Of a DNA stretch of 64,000 bases, positions 16,796 to 25,855 are shown piece by piece. The notes beneath the pieces are model-generated. The model was not told where the DNA came from. It did no database searches and saw only the letters and a program-made list of their open reading frames with translations. Location of the stretch: assembly GCA_041920465.1 (NCBI GenBank), contig JBHGXW010000026.1:1-64000 (forward strand). The letters are read 5' to 3'. This DNA is from Brevibacillus_H sp041920465. GTDB lineage: Bacteria > Bacillota > Bacilli > Brevibacillales > Brevibacillaceae. The stretch's first letter is position 1, and the number at the start of each line of letters is the position of its first letter. The position numbers were made by a program, and so were the translations under genes.

Positions 16796-17206
16796 ATGAA
16801 AAGCTTACTGAGTAACCCCTATATCGCAACCTCAGCCTATTTTGCCGTAACGGGCCTCGCGATCATTTTGTTTCTGACGATTTTTGAGCTGGTGACCAAG
16901 TACCGGGTCTGGGATGAAGTGAAGCGGGGCAATCTGGCGGTTGCAATGGCCACTGGCGGCAAAATTTTTGGTATTGCCAACATCTTCCGTTTCTCCATTG
17001 AACAGCATGACCGCATCGGTCAGGCGCTCATTTGGGGGACGCTTGGCTTTGTGCTCTTGCTAGCCAGCTATTTTATTTTTGAGTTCTTGACGCCAAGCAT
17101 CAACGTGGATGAAGAAATTTCCCGTGACAACCGGGCGGTAGGATTTATTGCCATGGTGTTATCCATCGGTTTCTCGTACGTGATTGGAGCCAGTTTGACC
17201 TTGTGA
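16796..17206 (+). CDS. yshE: DUF350 family membrane protein (YshE-like)
   Basis: 136 residues with four hydrophobic segments (about residues 12-32, 50-66, 77-97 and 111-132) and the family-typical GNLAVAMATGGKIFGIAN between them. The function is unknown. The ATG at 16796 is preferred because GGGAGGGG precedes it; the longer frame includes that ribosome-binding site. The gene follows mutS2 by 20 bases, as in Bacillus subtilis. There lcfA comes next, but here about 24 kb of other genes intervene. Confidence 0.85.
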   Translation: MKSLLSNPYIATSAYFAVTGLAIILFLTIFELVTKYRVWDEVKRGNLAVAMATGGKIFGIANIFRFSIEQHDRIGQALIWGTLGFVLLLASYFIFEFLTPSINVDEEISRDNRAVGFIAMVLSIGFSYVIGASLTL

Positions 17207-17245
17207 TTGCGAAAGAGAAGCCCATACAGGAACGGAGGAAAGCAC

Positions 17246-17545
17246 GTGGCACCAAGAGAGTTTCCAGTTACCGTCATGCATGGCAATGAGGTCGTTTCCT
17301 TGACTGTACCGGCAGGCAGCAATTTGTTAATGGCGATGGTTAAGGCGGGATTGCCTGTCTCGTTTTTCTGTACGACCGGCAAATGCACCGCTTGCCGGCT
17401 TCAAATGGACATTCCAATAGGCGCTGCCAACCCGATCAGTGAGACGGAAAGCTACCGGTTGGGCGAAGAGGCTGTCCGTCAGGGATTTCGGTTAAGCTGC
17501 CAGGTTTATGTCCATGGGGAGCTTACGGTGTATCTCACAACCTAA
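17246..17545 (+). CDS. Plant-type [2Fe-2S] ferredoxin-like protein
   Basis: A cytoplasmic 99-residue electron carrier with the [2Fe-2S] fold. The cluster ligands are visible as C-x4-C-x2-C in FFCTTGKCTACR and a fourth Cys in RLSCQV near the C-terminus. The GTG start is seven bases after GGAGG; an upstream ATG frame lacks a ribosome-binding site. It is 39 bases downstream of yshE and probably co-transcribed. No reductase or oxygenase partner is next to it, so its electron acceptor is unknown. Confidence 0.85.
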   Translation: MAPREFPVTVMHGNEVVSLTVPAGSNLLMAMVKAGLPVSFFCTTGKCTACRLQMDIPIGAANPISETESYRLGEEAVRQGFRLSCQVYVHGELTVYLTT

Positions 17546-17649
17546 TTGTAATGTTTTCGCCTCTACCTTTTTTCGGGCAAGGCGAGTATAATTATCCATT
17601 GGCAGTTGCTATTTTCAATGAGCAATTGCTCATGTAAGGAGGACTCACC

Positions 17650-17805
17650 TTGGAAACGCTCTACAAGGTGCTTGTTGCTGTTTGTATCTTATTTGTCGCG
17701 GCAGGGGTTATTTACGTCATGTATTATTTGCCTCAGGTTCCAACCACTCCGGCTGCGGTGCCCCAATCGACGGGCTGTTTGCAAATAGATCAAGCGGGAG
17801 TTTAA
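17650..17805 (+). CDS. Small single-span membrane protein, unknown
   Basis: A 51-codon reading frame with a TTG start and a strong ribosome-binding site (AAGGAGG at 17637-17643, six bases upstream). It encodes one hydrophobic helix (about residues 6-27, VLVAVCILFVAAGVIYVMYY) followed by a short Pro/Ala-rich tail with one Cys. No family is recognised. It lies between the ferredoxin and nucleotide-sugar dehydrogenase genes, 46 bases before the latter, and may be its operon partner. Confidence 0.55.
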   Translation: METLYKVLVAVCILFVAAGVIYVMYYLPQVPTTPAAVPQSTGCLQIDQAGV

Positions 17806-17851
17806 CAGAATTCTTATATAGGACAAGTTTGTGAAAAGAGGAGATTAACAG

Positions 17852-19150
17852 ATGACTCAACCAGTTCGCGTCGCCGTTATTGGACTTGGCTTCGTCGGTT
17901 TGCCGCTCGCCTTGACCTATGCCATGAAAGGGGCTCAGGTTATCGGGATTGATGCGTTGCCAAGCTTGGTGGACGATATTAACGCCGCACATTCTCACCA
18001 TCTGGAAAGCTATCAAGGCAAAACGCTGCCGCAAATCTTGAAAGAACAATTGGAAGCCGGACGGTTCAAGGCGACTACTTCTTATGAGGAAGCGGCTCAG
18101 TTGGTGGATCACTATATCGTGACGGTAGGCCTCCCTGTTCTGAACGGAGATCCTAATCTACAGCCATTAAAAAACTGTGCACACACACTGGGTCAAGTAT
18201 TGAAAAAAGGCGATACGGTGATGATTCGAAGCACTGTGGTTCCGGGAACGACCGAAGATGTCATTCAGCCGATTCTGGAAGAAGTAAGCGGACTGAAAAG
18301 CGGGGAAGATTTCTATTTGACCTATTGTTCCGAACGGATTGCCGAAGGGCGGGCATTTGAAGAGTTCATCCACATGCCGCTGGTATTGGGCGGGGTGAAT
18401 GAAGCAAGTGCACAAAAAGGCAAAGAGCTTCTCTCCTTCATCAGCGAAACAGACATTGCCATATCGGACATTCGCGTGGTGGAAACTGCCAAGGTTATCG
18501 AGAATATCCAGCGCGACGTCAACATAGCCATGGTGCAGGAATTCGCCCGCTTCGCCGAGGCATTCGGAATCGATACTTTTGAACTGATTAAGGTAGCCAA
18601 TACCCATAAGCGCGTCAATTTGTTAACTCCAGGGCCTGGTGTTGGCGGCTTCTGTCTGCCTAACGCGCTGTACTATTTGCTTCCGAAAGCAAATGAGTTG
18701 GGTGTCAACTTAAGCCTGCTGCAGACCGCCCGCCGGATTAACGATGATGTGCCCGGCGTATTGACCGACATGCTGGAGGAAGCATTACGCGAGGCTGGCA
18801 AAAGCTTGGCCGGTTCCCGCGTTGCCGTTTTGGGCCTTGCCATGAAGGACTTTTCCAATGACGACCGGGTAAGTCCTGTGCATGATCTGATTAAAATCCT
18901 TGAGTCACGCGGAGTGGAGGTCGTCTCCTATGACCCGGCTGTCCCAACCCGTTATGAACATAAAGCAGACTCCCTGACGGAGGCAGTCAAAGGGGCTGAC
19001 GCCTTGTTCTTGACCGCACTCCAGCAGGAATTTGCCGATGTCAACTGGAACGATGTGGTAGCCAACATGAAGCCAAATCCGATTCTGTTTGATACCAAAA
19101 ACCGCATTCCGCGAGATGTTGACGCCAAAATCAAAGTGGTCCGCATTTAA
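17852..19150 (+). CDS. Nucleotide-sugar dehydrogenase (UDP-glucose/UDP-ManNAc type)
   Basis: A 432-residue NAD-dependent enzyme that oxidises a UDP-hexose or UDP-HexNAc to the uronic acid, for surface polysaccharide. It has an N-terminal Rossmann domain with GLGFVGLPLA (residues 11-20), the RSTVVPGTTE segment, a central dimer helix, the catalytic Cys near residue 267 in GPGVGGFCLPN, and a C-terminal domain with GLAMKDFSNDDRVSP. The GVGG-x-C form is closer to WecC/TuaD-like branches than to Ugd with GGSC. The exact sugar cannot be told. It begins the envelope-polysaccharide region. Confidence 0.85.
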   Translation: MTQPVRVAVIGLGFVGLPLALTYAMKGAQVIGIDALPSLVDDINAAHSHHLESYQGKTLPQILKEQLEAGRFKATTSYEEAAQLVDHYIVTVGLPVLNGDPNLQPLKNCAHTLGQVLKKGDTVMIRSTVVPGTTEDVIQPILEEVSGLKSGEDFYLTYCSERIAEGRAFEEFIHMPLVLGGVNEASAQKGKELLSFISETDIAISDIRVVETAKVIENIQRDVNIAMVQEFARFAEAFGIDTFELIKVANTHKRVNLLTPGPGVGGFCLPNALYYLLPKANELGVNLSLLQTARRINDDVPGVLTDMLEEALREAGKSLAGSRVAVLGLAMKDFSNDDRVSPVHDLIKILESRGVEVVSYDPAVPTRYEHKADSLTEAVKGADALFLTALQQEFADVNWNDVVANMKPNPILFDTKNRIPRDVDAKIKVVRI

Positions 19151-19183
19151 TTTGCATCCAATTGATCCTTTTGCGGAAATCTG

Positions 19184-19209
19184 AGCCCTTGCCCTACAAG
19201 GGCTTTTTT
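19184..19209 (+). terminator. Terminator of the nucleotide-sugar dehydrogenase gene
   Basis: AGCCCTTG (19184-19191) pairs with CAAGGGCT (19197-19204), followed by T6. Confidence 0.9.
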
Positions 19210-19334
19210 GCATTTCAAAAGGAATCCACCCCAATTTGGAGAAAGTTTCAAGCAAAGGTCTTCTGCGAGAATTTTTCCCCAAAGGAAAGGACCCTTCCAC
19301 AGAAACGAAAAGGGTACCACACAACGAAAAAACT

Positions 19335-20159
19335 TTAACAAAACAAGACGGTAGCTGCCAGATTCATCATGGCCCGCATGGTTCGATACATCTCGTATTG
19401 ATCGGCGGCCTGGTAACTGACGATGGTACTGCCAATCTGATAGGAAGTCCCCGGGACAATGGAAGCCATTTCCGCCTGTCCGGCATGAGCGAATTCAATG
19501 CTGCATTGAAGCGGCCGCTCTACAGCCACAGGTGCAATGCGGCTTGCGTTGGCCAGGGCTTCTTTTGTTTTCACCTGCAGTTCCCTTTTGCTTTCGGCAA
19601 GCGGCAAGCAGATAGCCGAGGTGCGGGAGACAGCATGCTTCACGACAGCAGTGGAGATTCCCGGAATCAATTGACTCGCTTCTTCCGCAATCCGGTCATC
19701 TCCTGACACCAGAGCGACCGGCACTCCCAATAGACCGGCATAAATCGCGTTAAAGCCAAACTCGCCCACGACCTGGCCGTTTACACAGAGATTTTTGATC
19801 ACACCCGACATCGTATGGCTTAACACGCCCGGAACGCCATGGCGGGCGTGATAACCGATGAAGAAGGCGGCATCGAATGAAGCATCCAGCCCCTGCATCA
19901 TCGAATCGTAGCGGGGAGTGCCGGAAAGAAGCTTTGCCTTCGGGTGAAGCTGCTCCAGCAAGATGTTGTTAAATGTGTGATGGCTGTCGGCGACGAGTAT
20001 ATCTTTTACTCCCGCTTCGACAGCAGCTTCAACCACGGCATTCACATCGTGCATCATGAACTGTCTGCCGCGTTCGTAGTTGCGCTCGCCCGGATTGATG
20101 TAAGAAGGGTCAACAATCCCGGAGATTCCTTCCATATCACATGAGAGAAACAATTTCAT
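19335..20159 (-). CDS. dppA: M55 family D-aminopeptidase (DppA-like)
   Basis: A 274-residue zinc peptidase that removes N-terminal D-amino acids, for example D-Ala-D-Ala from peptidoglycan turnover. All known ligands of Bacillus DppA are at the same numbers: D8 and E10 (CDMEG), H60 (ADSHH), H104 (GYHARHG) and E133 (VGEFG), with the nucleophile region at H115. In Bacillus subtilis dppA heads a dipeptide transport operon; here it stands alone, without transporter genes. AAGGA lies 11 bases before the ATG. Confidence 0.92.
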   Translation of the reverse strand: MKLFLSCDMEGISGIVDPSYINPGERNYERGRQFMMHDVNAVVEAAVEAGVKDILVADSHHTFNNILLEQLHPKAKLLSGTPRYDSMMQGLDASFDAAFFIGYHARHGVPGVLSHTMSGVIKNLCVNGQVVGEFGFNAIYAGLLGVPVALVSGDDRIAEEASQLIPGISTAVVKHAVSRTSAICLPLAESKRELQVKTKEALANASRIAPVAVERPLQCSIEFAHAGQAEMASIVPGTSYQIGSTIVSYQAADQYEMYRTMRAMMNLAATVLFC

Positions 20160-20388
20160 TAAAATTCAGTCCTTTCCGATCCCGTGAATTTTTTCCTATC
20201 CTCCTGACCGTTTTGGTATTCTGCTACAGGACAAGCGATCTCCACACGGCTTTGCCCGTTTCGCTTGCCCATACTTCCCAGAAATCCGCTCGCAAAGCCT
20301 TTGTTTGACAGTTAATTACACCAAGGAAGGGAAAAAATCCTCCTTTATGCTTGCTCAGGTGCTGATTCAGAAAACAATTCATTAATAG

Positions 20389-20421
20389 AAAGAAGGTATA
20401 AGACTTATCCTATACCTTCTT
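20389..20421 (-). terminator. Terminator of the GT4 gene
   Basis: AAGAAGGTATA (20390-20400) and TATACCTTCTT (20411-20421) are inverted around a ten-base loop. On the complement the stem is followed by a T-rich TTCTATT. It overlaps the end of the glycosyltransferase gene. Confidence 0.75.
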
Positions 20422-21565
20422 TTGCTTTTGCTGTATGAGAGCGATAAAGCGAAAGCGTCTTCGCCGCCATCTGTTCAATTGTAAACGTAGATTTTACCAA
20501 TGCACCCGCCTGTTTGGCCAAATCTCTGCGTAACTTAGGATTTTCTGCCATCTGCTGCATGGCCCTGGCGATGCTGTCAGGGTTTTGCGGAGGGATCAGA
20601 ATACCTGTTTGATTCAGTGTGACAAACTCTTTGACACCGCCTACGTCGGTCGCAATCACCGGAACATCCGAGGCCATTGCCTCGATAATCGTATAGCCCA
20701 ACCCTTCATACAGGGAAGAGTGGACAAACACGTCAAATGCATGCAGGCAGCTCGGAATGTCCTGACGGAACCCGGCAAAGTGGACATGCTGCTCAATGCC
20801 TAATCGAACCGACTGCTGCTCCAAAGCGGTCCGCTCTGAACCGTCTCCAACCAACACCAGATGGAACTTTTTTGACTGCTGGCGGGCAAGAAACAGCGCA
20901 AAACCATCCAACAAATAGGAGAGTCCCTTTACCGGCACCAGACGGGCAACCGAACCGAAGACGAATGAATCAAGCGGGACTCCCCATTCTGTCAGACGCT
21001 GTTCACGGTCTGATGCAAGGCGCTCTGTCTGTTGAAAAGGAGCCAGATCAATCCCGTTGTATATCAGGCTGATTTGTCCTGCCGATACGCCGTCCTGGCG
21101 CAATATCTCCCCGATCGCATCACTTACGGCAATGTAATGGTGATTGAAGCGGCGCGTACTCTTTTCCATTAACGAGACAATCTTGTAAACGAGAGGGTTC
21201 TCGTAATCGTATCGCAGATTGCTATGTACGGTAGTAACGACGAACGGATTCAATCTGTAAGCGGCCAAACGCGCAAGGAAATTGGCCTTGATGCCGTGGG
21301 AGTGCACCACATCAGGCTGCAATTCTTTGATCAGCTGCCGCAAAGCGTGTAAAACACGTATATCAAAACGCCCGTACCGGGTTAATGGAATTACGGGGAT
21401 ATGAACCTCACGCAGTTTTTTCGCGAACACGGAGTCATAGAAGCAAGCAACCGTCGCTTCTACTTCGTCTTGCGGAAAGGACGTGAGAAGATGAAGGATA
21501 TGCTGTTCGGCTCCACCGAATTCTCCTCCGCCGATTACGTGGAGGATTCGCAATTTGGTTTTCAT
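20405..21565 (-). CDS. Family 4 glycosyltransferase
   Basis: A 386-residue GT-B enzyme, probably a retaining glycosyltransferase of polysaccharide synthesis at the inner membrane face. The N-terminal domain has the Gly-rich GGGEFGGAEQH. The C-terminal domain has the donor site: VARLVPVKG, LVLVGDGSER, and the E-x7-E motif in SLYEGLGYTIIEAMASDVPV. The ATG at 21565 has GGTGG five bases upstream, so nine codons of the longer frame are rejected. It is divergent from the next glycosyltransferase, 123 bases away. Confidence 0.88.
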   Translation of the reverse strand: MKTKLRILHVIGGGEFGGAEQHILHLLTSFPQDEVEATVACFYDSVFAKKLREVHIPVIPLTRYGRFDIRVLHALRQLIKELQPDVVHSHGIKANFLARLAAYRLNPFVVTTVHSNLRYDYENPLVYKIVSLMEKSTRRFNHHYIAVSDAIGEILRQDGVSAGQISLIYNGIDLAPFQQTERLASDREQRLTEWGVPLDSFVFGSVARLVPVKGLSYLLDGFALFLARQQSKKFHLVLVGDGSERTALEQQSVRLGIEQHVHFAGFRQDIPSCLHAFDVFVHSSLYEGLGYTIIEAMASDVPVIATDVGGVKEFVTLNQTGILIPPQNPDSIARAMQQMAENPKLRRDLAKQAGALVKSTFTIEQMAAKTLSLYRSHTAKAKEGIG

Positions 21566-21688
21566 GTAATCCACCCGAACCTTTCCAAACAAACCATTTT
21601 CACTATATCAAATGGCGAATGGATTCGCAATAAGACTAGACTTATGGTATGGTTAAACATGAGATTTCATGAGCAAGGATGGTAGATT

Positions 21689-23047
21689 ATGACCCAGAAG
21701 AAATCCGTACTCATTATCTGTTATAACTTTCCGCCAATTGGCGGCGGAGGTGTGCCCAGACCGCTCAAGATGGCGAAATATCTCGGCCAGTTCGGCTGGA
21801 ATGTGCATATTCTTACGGTTGATCCAGCCTATCATGTGACGACGGACCCTTCGCTTTTGGCGCAACTGCCGGCGAGTGTGAAAATTCATAGAGCCAAAGA
21901 GCTAAACATCCTGCCGCGCCCGCAAGCGGTTCCCCAAAAACAGAATGGTCAAGCAGCGGCTGCCGCTCCCAAGCCCTCATCGCTGTCCAAACTGAAGCAG
22001 GGCATAAAGAGCGTGCTCAAAAAAGTAAAGCCGTATCTATTGATTCCGGACGACCAAATCCTTTGGTATCCCGCCGCGGTCGAGCTGGGCAGGGAAGTGA
22101 TGCGGCGTGAGAAGATTGACGTGATCTTTTCCACTTCCGGGCCTGTGACCAACCATTTGATCGGGCAAACGTTGGCTAAGGAATTCCCATGCAAATGGAT
22201 CATCGATTTCCGCGACCCGTGGACGCAGAATATGCACCGTTCGGGTATTGGCTGGCGTGATCGCCTGGAAGAGCGGATGGAAGCCAACGTGATGAAACAG
22301 GCGGATGCGGTCACCACGGTAACGGCTACCTTCGCCCAAAACTTCCGCAAAAAATACGGCGATGCGATCCGTCGGCTGGAGCTGATTTACAATGGGTTCG
22401 ACCGGGAGGATTTCCTTGATTTGCAGCCTAATCTGGTCCAAGAAGGCAAATTTCACGCTGTTTACGCCGGAATCTTGTATCAGAAACGAAATCCCCGCCT
22501 GCTGCTTCGCGCGATCAAAGAGCTGATCGATGAAGGTTTGGTTGATCGAAACGAAATTGTTCTCTCGTTTGCCGGCGTGTTCGACTATCCCGGATATTCG
22601 GAAAACGCTGATTGCGTCCGTGAGCTGGGTCTGGAAGATGTGGTTTCTGTCCTTGGCAATCTCAAGCACAAAGAAGCGCTTGGATTGATGAAGGGAGCGG
22701 ATGTCTTGCTCTTGATCGGAGACGTAACGCCTAACGCAGGAGCTTACATCCCGGGTAAACTGTATGAGTATATGGGCATCGGTAAACCGGTGCTTGCGCT
22801 TAACATGCCGGGCGAGGCAACCGAGATTATTCAACAGTTCCAACTGGGACAAGTTGCCGACCCAACCGATAAAGAGGCGATCAAACAAGCGTATCTGAGC
22901 CTGTATCGCGATTGGAAAGCAGGGCGGCATGCAGACGAATCGCAAGCCCGCTCGGAAGCCGAATTTGCCGAACGGGTCAAACCTTACGAGCGAAAGGAAC
23001 AAGCCCGCCAGCTTGCTGCATTGATGGATGAGTTAATCCAGACTTAA
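21689..23047 (+). CDS. Glycosyltransferase, GT4-like
   Basis: A 452-residue GT-B fold protein of the WbuB/Fut-like group. It has an N-terminal FPPIGGGGVPRPLKMAKYL loop, a long Ala/Lys-rich linker (about residues 85-115), DFRDPW in the acceptor domain and a C-terminal donor domain with LIYNGFDREDF, LLIGD and IPGKLYEYMGIGKPVLAL. It likely adds a sugar to a lipid-linked surface glycan. Start ATG with AAGGATGG upstream. Confidence 0.85.
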   Translation: MTQKKSVLIICYNFPPIGGGGVPRPLKMAKYLGQFGWNVHILTVDPAYHVTTDPSLLAQLPASVKIHRAKELNILPRPQAVPQKQNGQAAAAAPKPSSLSKLKQGIKSVLKKVKPYLLIPDDQILWYPAAVELGREVMRREKIDVIFSTSGPVTNHLIGQTLAKEFPCKWIIDFRDPWTQNMHRSGIGWRDRLEERMEANVMKQADAVTTVTATFAQNFRKKYGDAIRRLELIYNGFDREDFLDLQPNLVQEGKFHAVYAGILYQKRNPRLLLRAIKELIDEGLVDRNEIVLSFAGVFDYPGYSENADCVRELGLEDVVSVLGNLKHKEALGLMKGADVLLLIGDVTPNAGAYIPGKLYEYMGIGKPVLALNMPGEATEIIQQFQLGQVADPTDKEAIKQAYLSLYRDWKAGRHADESQARSEAEFAERVKPYERKEQARQLAALMDELIQT

Positions 23048-23187
23048 AGCCAATCCATGCTTTTTCATCCTGTTGTGTACAGCGGTGCGGCTAAAGGATC
23101 ACCTCATTCCATCATAGCAAAGAACCTCGCTGAACACGATACTCTCCATAACAGCCAGGGTTTTTCGCCGAGCTGTAGACAGAGAAG

Positions 23188-23220
23188 AAGGATGGCCCGA
23201 AGTCCGGTCATCCTTCTTCC
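23188..23220 (-). terminator. Terminator of the methionine gamma-lyase gene
   Basis: GAAGAAGGATG (about 23188-23198) and CATCCTTCTTC (23209-23219) form an 11-bp stem with a GC-rich loop. It overlaps the last codons of the gene. Confidence 0.65.
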
Positions 23221-24404
23221 AGTGCTTGCGCCAAATCATGAATAATATCTTCCACATCCTCTATGCCGACGGACAATCGGATTAATCCGTCGGTAATTCC
23301 CATCTTTTCGCGCTCCTCTTTGGGCACGACGGAGTGAGTCATGGAAGCGGGATGCTGGATCAGGGAATCGACATCGCCCAGGCTGACGGCACGTTTGCAG
23401 AGGGATACCCGATTCATCATGCGGATCGCTGCTTCCATCCCGCCTTTCAGTTCGAAGCTGATAATTCCGCCAAATCCATCCATTTGCCGTTTTGCCAGTT
23501 CGTGCTGGGCGAAGCTGGGCAGTCCTGGGTAGTAGACGTGCGCCACTTTGGAATGCTGCTCAAGGAATTCAGCCACTTGCTGGGCGTTGGCACAGTGTCG
23601 GTCGAGTCGGACAGCAAGTGTTTTGAGGCCGCGAATCAACAGATAGGCGTCAAACGGAGAGAGGATTCCTCCGATGTCCTTCTGTGTCGTCAGGCGCATC
23701 TCGTCAATCTTTTCCTTTGGACCGACCGCGATGCCCGCGATAACATCTCCATGGCCGCCAATATATTTGGTCGCGCTGTGAATGACGAAATCACAGCCAT
23801 GCTCAATCGGGCGCTGCAAATAAGGAGAGAGGAACGTGTTGTCTACGACAGTGTAAGCACCTGCCTGTTTGGCGTACTTCGCTGCCAATGACAGATCGAC
23901 CAGCTCCATCGTCGGATTAATCGGTGTTTCCACGTAAATGACTCGCGTCCGCGGATTTATCGCCTCCGCCAAAGCTTTTTCATTGCTCATGTCACATAAG
24001 GTATAGGAGACGTTGAAGCGCTCTTGTAAAAGATTGAGAAACCCGTACGTGCAGCCGTACAACCCTTTGGAGCAGAGGATGTGGTCTCCTGTTCTCACCA
24101 GACCCAATATGACTGCCGAAACGGCTGCCATGCCCGAGGCAAAGGCCAAGCCAGCCTCTGCTTTCTCCAGTGCGGCAACTTTTTGTTCCAGCACGGATAC
24201 GGTCGGATTGCCCAGCCGGGAGTAGATATAACCTCCGTCTTCCCCGGCAAAGCGGCGAGCCCCTTCTTCTACAGAGGGGAAAACAAAGGTAGAGGTCTGA
24301 TAAATCGGCGTTGCCAAAGCCCCTGTATGCGGATCTAGCGTCATTCCGGCATGAATGGCCATCGTCCCCAATCCCCAGTTGCGTTCTTGTTTGGTTTGCT
24401 GCAT
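23208..24404 (-). CDS. mgl: Methionine gamma-lyase
   Basis: A PLP enzyme of the Cys/Met metabolism family, 398 residues, that converts methionine to methanethiol, ammonia and 2-oxobutyrate. The PLP lysine is K213 in HSATKYIGGHGD. Cys118 in KGLYGCTYGF is at the position of the active-site Cys that distinguishes methionine gamma-lyase from cystathionine gamma-synthase and beta-lyase, which is the basis of the call. SSATKY-like and YSRLGNPT motifs are present. The ATG at 24404 has AGAGGTGA five bases upstream. A catabolite-response-like site lies just before it. A cystathionine gamma-lyase role cannot be excluded. Confidence 0.8.
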   Translation of the reverse strand: MQQTKQERNWGLGTMAIHAGMTLDPHTGALATPIYQTSTFVFPSVEEGARRFAGEDGGYIYSRLGNPTVSVLEQKVAALEKAEAGLAFASGMAAVSAVILGLVRTGDHILCSKGLYGCTYGFLNLLQERFNVSYTLCDMSNEKALAEAINPRTRVIYVETPINPTMELVDLSLAAKYAKQAGAYTVVDNTFLSPYLQRPIEHGCDFVIHSATKYIGGHGDVIAGIAVGPKEKIDEMRLTTQKDIGGILSPFDAYLLIRGLKTLAVRLDRHCANAQQVAEFLEQHSKVAHVYYPGLPSFAQHELAKRQMDGFGGIISFELKGGMEAAIRMMNRVSLCKRAVSLGDVDSLIQHPASMTHSVVPKEEREKMGITDGLIRLSVGIEDVEDIIHDLAQALEEG

Positions 24405-24420
24405 GGCAGTCACCTCTGAA

Positions 24421-24444
24421 CATGTATTTGTAAGCGCATACATG
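24421..24444. promoter_or_regulatory. Palindrome with cre-like core before the methionine gamma-lyase gene
   Basis: CATGTA (24421-24426) and TACATG (24439-24444) flank TGTAAGCGCATACA (24429-24442). The latter matches the CcpA box consensus TGWAANCGNTNWCA with one mismatch. It would place the gene under carbon catabolite control. Confidence 0.45.
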
Positions 24445-24559
24445 AAACCTTTATTCCATCTTATCCGAACAGAAGTGTTGCGGTAAATGGGTAAGTCTTT
24501 GGGATTGATGTTTTCCTCTTGGCACGATTTCGCACCACAAGCAGCATGCGCGTTAAGGG

Positions 24560-24589
24560 TTTACAATTTTTGGAGATAGCTGGTATGGT
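24560..24589 (+). promoter_or_regulatory. Promoter of the GNAT gene
   Basis: TTTACA (24560-24565) and TATGGT (24584-24589) are 18 bases apart, with a TGn extension before the -10. Confidence 0.55.
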
Positions 24590-24624
24590 AAAAAGAAAGA
24601 AATGGATCGATAAGGAGTTTACAG

Positions 24625-25107
24625 ATGGTGAAAGCAGAAATTCGTGAGGTAAATCAAGAGGATCGTGAATGGATGAGCAGGTTTCTCATCGAGCACTGGG
24701 GCAGTACCCAGATGGTTTACCGTTTAGGCGTACGCCAATGTGATCAGTTGCCTGCCTTTGCCGCTTTTTACAAAGGGAAGCCGGTCGGACTGGTTACATA
24801 CAATCTGGATCAAACGGAATGTGAAATCGTCTCGCTCGACAGCCTGATCGAGGGACATGGCATCGGTTCAAGCTTGCTGCAAGCGGTGGAGGATGCGGCC
24901 AAAGCTCAAGGCTGCAAAAGAATCTGGCTGATTACCACCAATGATAACCTGCATGCCTTGCGCTTCTATCAAAAACGGCAATTCGAGCTTGTAACCATAT
25001 ATCGCCATGCAGTTGAGAAGGCACGGCAGATCAAGCCGCAGATTCCCCTGATTGGCAATGACGGGATACCCATCCGGGATGAGATTGAATTAGAAAAAAA
25101 TATTTGA
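24625..25107 (+). CDS. GNAT family N-acetyltransferase
   Basis: A 160-residue acetyl-CoA-dependent acetyltransferase fold. The acetyl-CoA pyrophosphate loop is IEGHGIGSSLLQAVEDAA (about residues 72-90). Motif B follows as LITTNDNLHALRFYQKRQFEL. The substrate is unknown and the gene is monocistronic by spacing. A ribosome-binding site (AAGGAG) precedes the ATG. Confidence 0.85.
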   Translation: MVKAEIREVNQEDREWMSRFLIEHWGSTQMVYRLGVRQCDQLPAFAAFYKGKPVGLVTYNLDQTECEIVSLDSLIEGHGIGSSLLQAVEDAAKAQGCKRIWLITTNDNLHALRFYQKRQFELVTIYRHAVEKARQIKPQIPLIGNDGIPIRDEIELEKNI

Positions 25108-25199
25108 TCGAAAGCAGTCTTATGTAAAAATTTAGCAGGAATTCAATCCTTGAGAAGCGAATTGATAAGTCAGCTTAGCATGTTAAAGGAGGAATCAAG

Positions 25200-25703
25200 A
25201 TGTTTTTGACAATTGAAGGTTTTAAAAAAGCATGGAATTATGAAGCGAATGCGACACAGCGGATGTTGGACGCCCTTACGGATGAATCGTTGAAACAGGA
25301 AGTATCGCCAGAGGATCGTACACTCGGAAGAATTGCCTGGCATATCGTGACGGCCATTCACGAAATGATGAGCAGAACCGGACTCACTTTTGAGGCTCCT
25401 GAGCATGATGCGCCTGTTCCTGCTACAGCCCAAGAGATTGCTGACTGCTACCGTCAAGTAAACGCTGCATTGCTTCAGGCAATTGATGCTCAGTGGACGG
25501 ATGCCAGTCTGCAGGAAACCTGTAATATGTATGGAGAACAATGGGCAAATGGATTAACCCTCAACATCTTGATTTCGCATCAGATTCACCACCGCGGCCA
25601 AATGACCGTTCTGATGCGCCAAGCAGGCTTGCGTGTCCCAGGTGTTTACGGGCCGGCAAGAGAAGAGTGGAGCTCCTACGGAATGGAAGCGCCTACTGTT
25701 TAA
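25200..25703 (+). CDS. DinB family protein, possible metal-dependent thiol transferase
   Basis: A 167-residue four-helix-bundle protein of the DinB/YfiT superfamily. The metal-binding triad is complete: H48 (AWHIV) and H127/H131 (SHQIHHRGQ). Family members include bacillithiol S-transferases and uncharacterised stress proteins, so a detoxification role is possible but not shown. AAAGGAGG lies upstream of the ATG. A family palindrome lies just downstream and may act as its terminator. Confidence 0.85.
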   Translation: MFLTIEGFKKAWNYEANATQRMLDALTDESLKQEVSPEDRTLGRIAWHIVTAIHEMMSRTGLTFEAPEHDAPVPATAQEIADCYRQVNAALLQAIDAQWTDASLQETCNMYGEQWANGLTLNILISHQIHHRGQMTVLMRQAGLRVPGVYGPAREEWSSYGMEAPTV

Positions 25704-25730
25704 ATTGTGCAGGGAACTTTGAAGAAGACA

Positions 25731-25772
25731 CTACCCGGCTCTGCATTTCCTGCAGCCCGGTGGGTTTTCTTA
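25731..25772 (+). repeat. Dispersed palindrome, copy H (terminator after the DinB gene)
   Basis: The right arm GCCCGGTGGG (25755-25764) plus TTTTCTTAAC is identical to copy B over the arm and T-tract. The left arm CTACCCGGCT (25731-25740) pairs with it except at one position. It lies 28 bases after the gene. Confidence 0.7.
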
Positions 25773-25855
25773 ACAGAGACAATCTCGATCTGCGCTGCGG
25801 TGATGAAAAAGAAACCACAAGATTATGCGAGAAAAATGAGCTATAATGATAGCTT

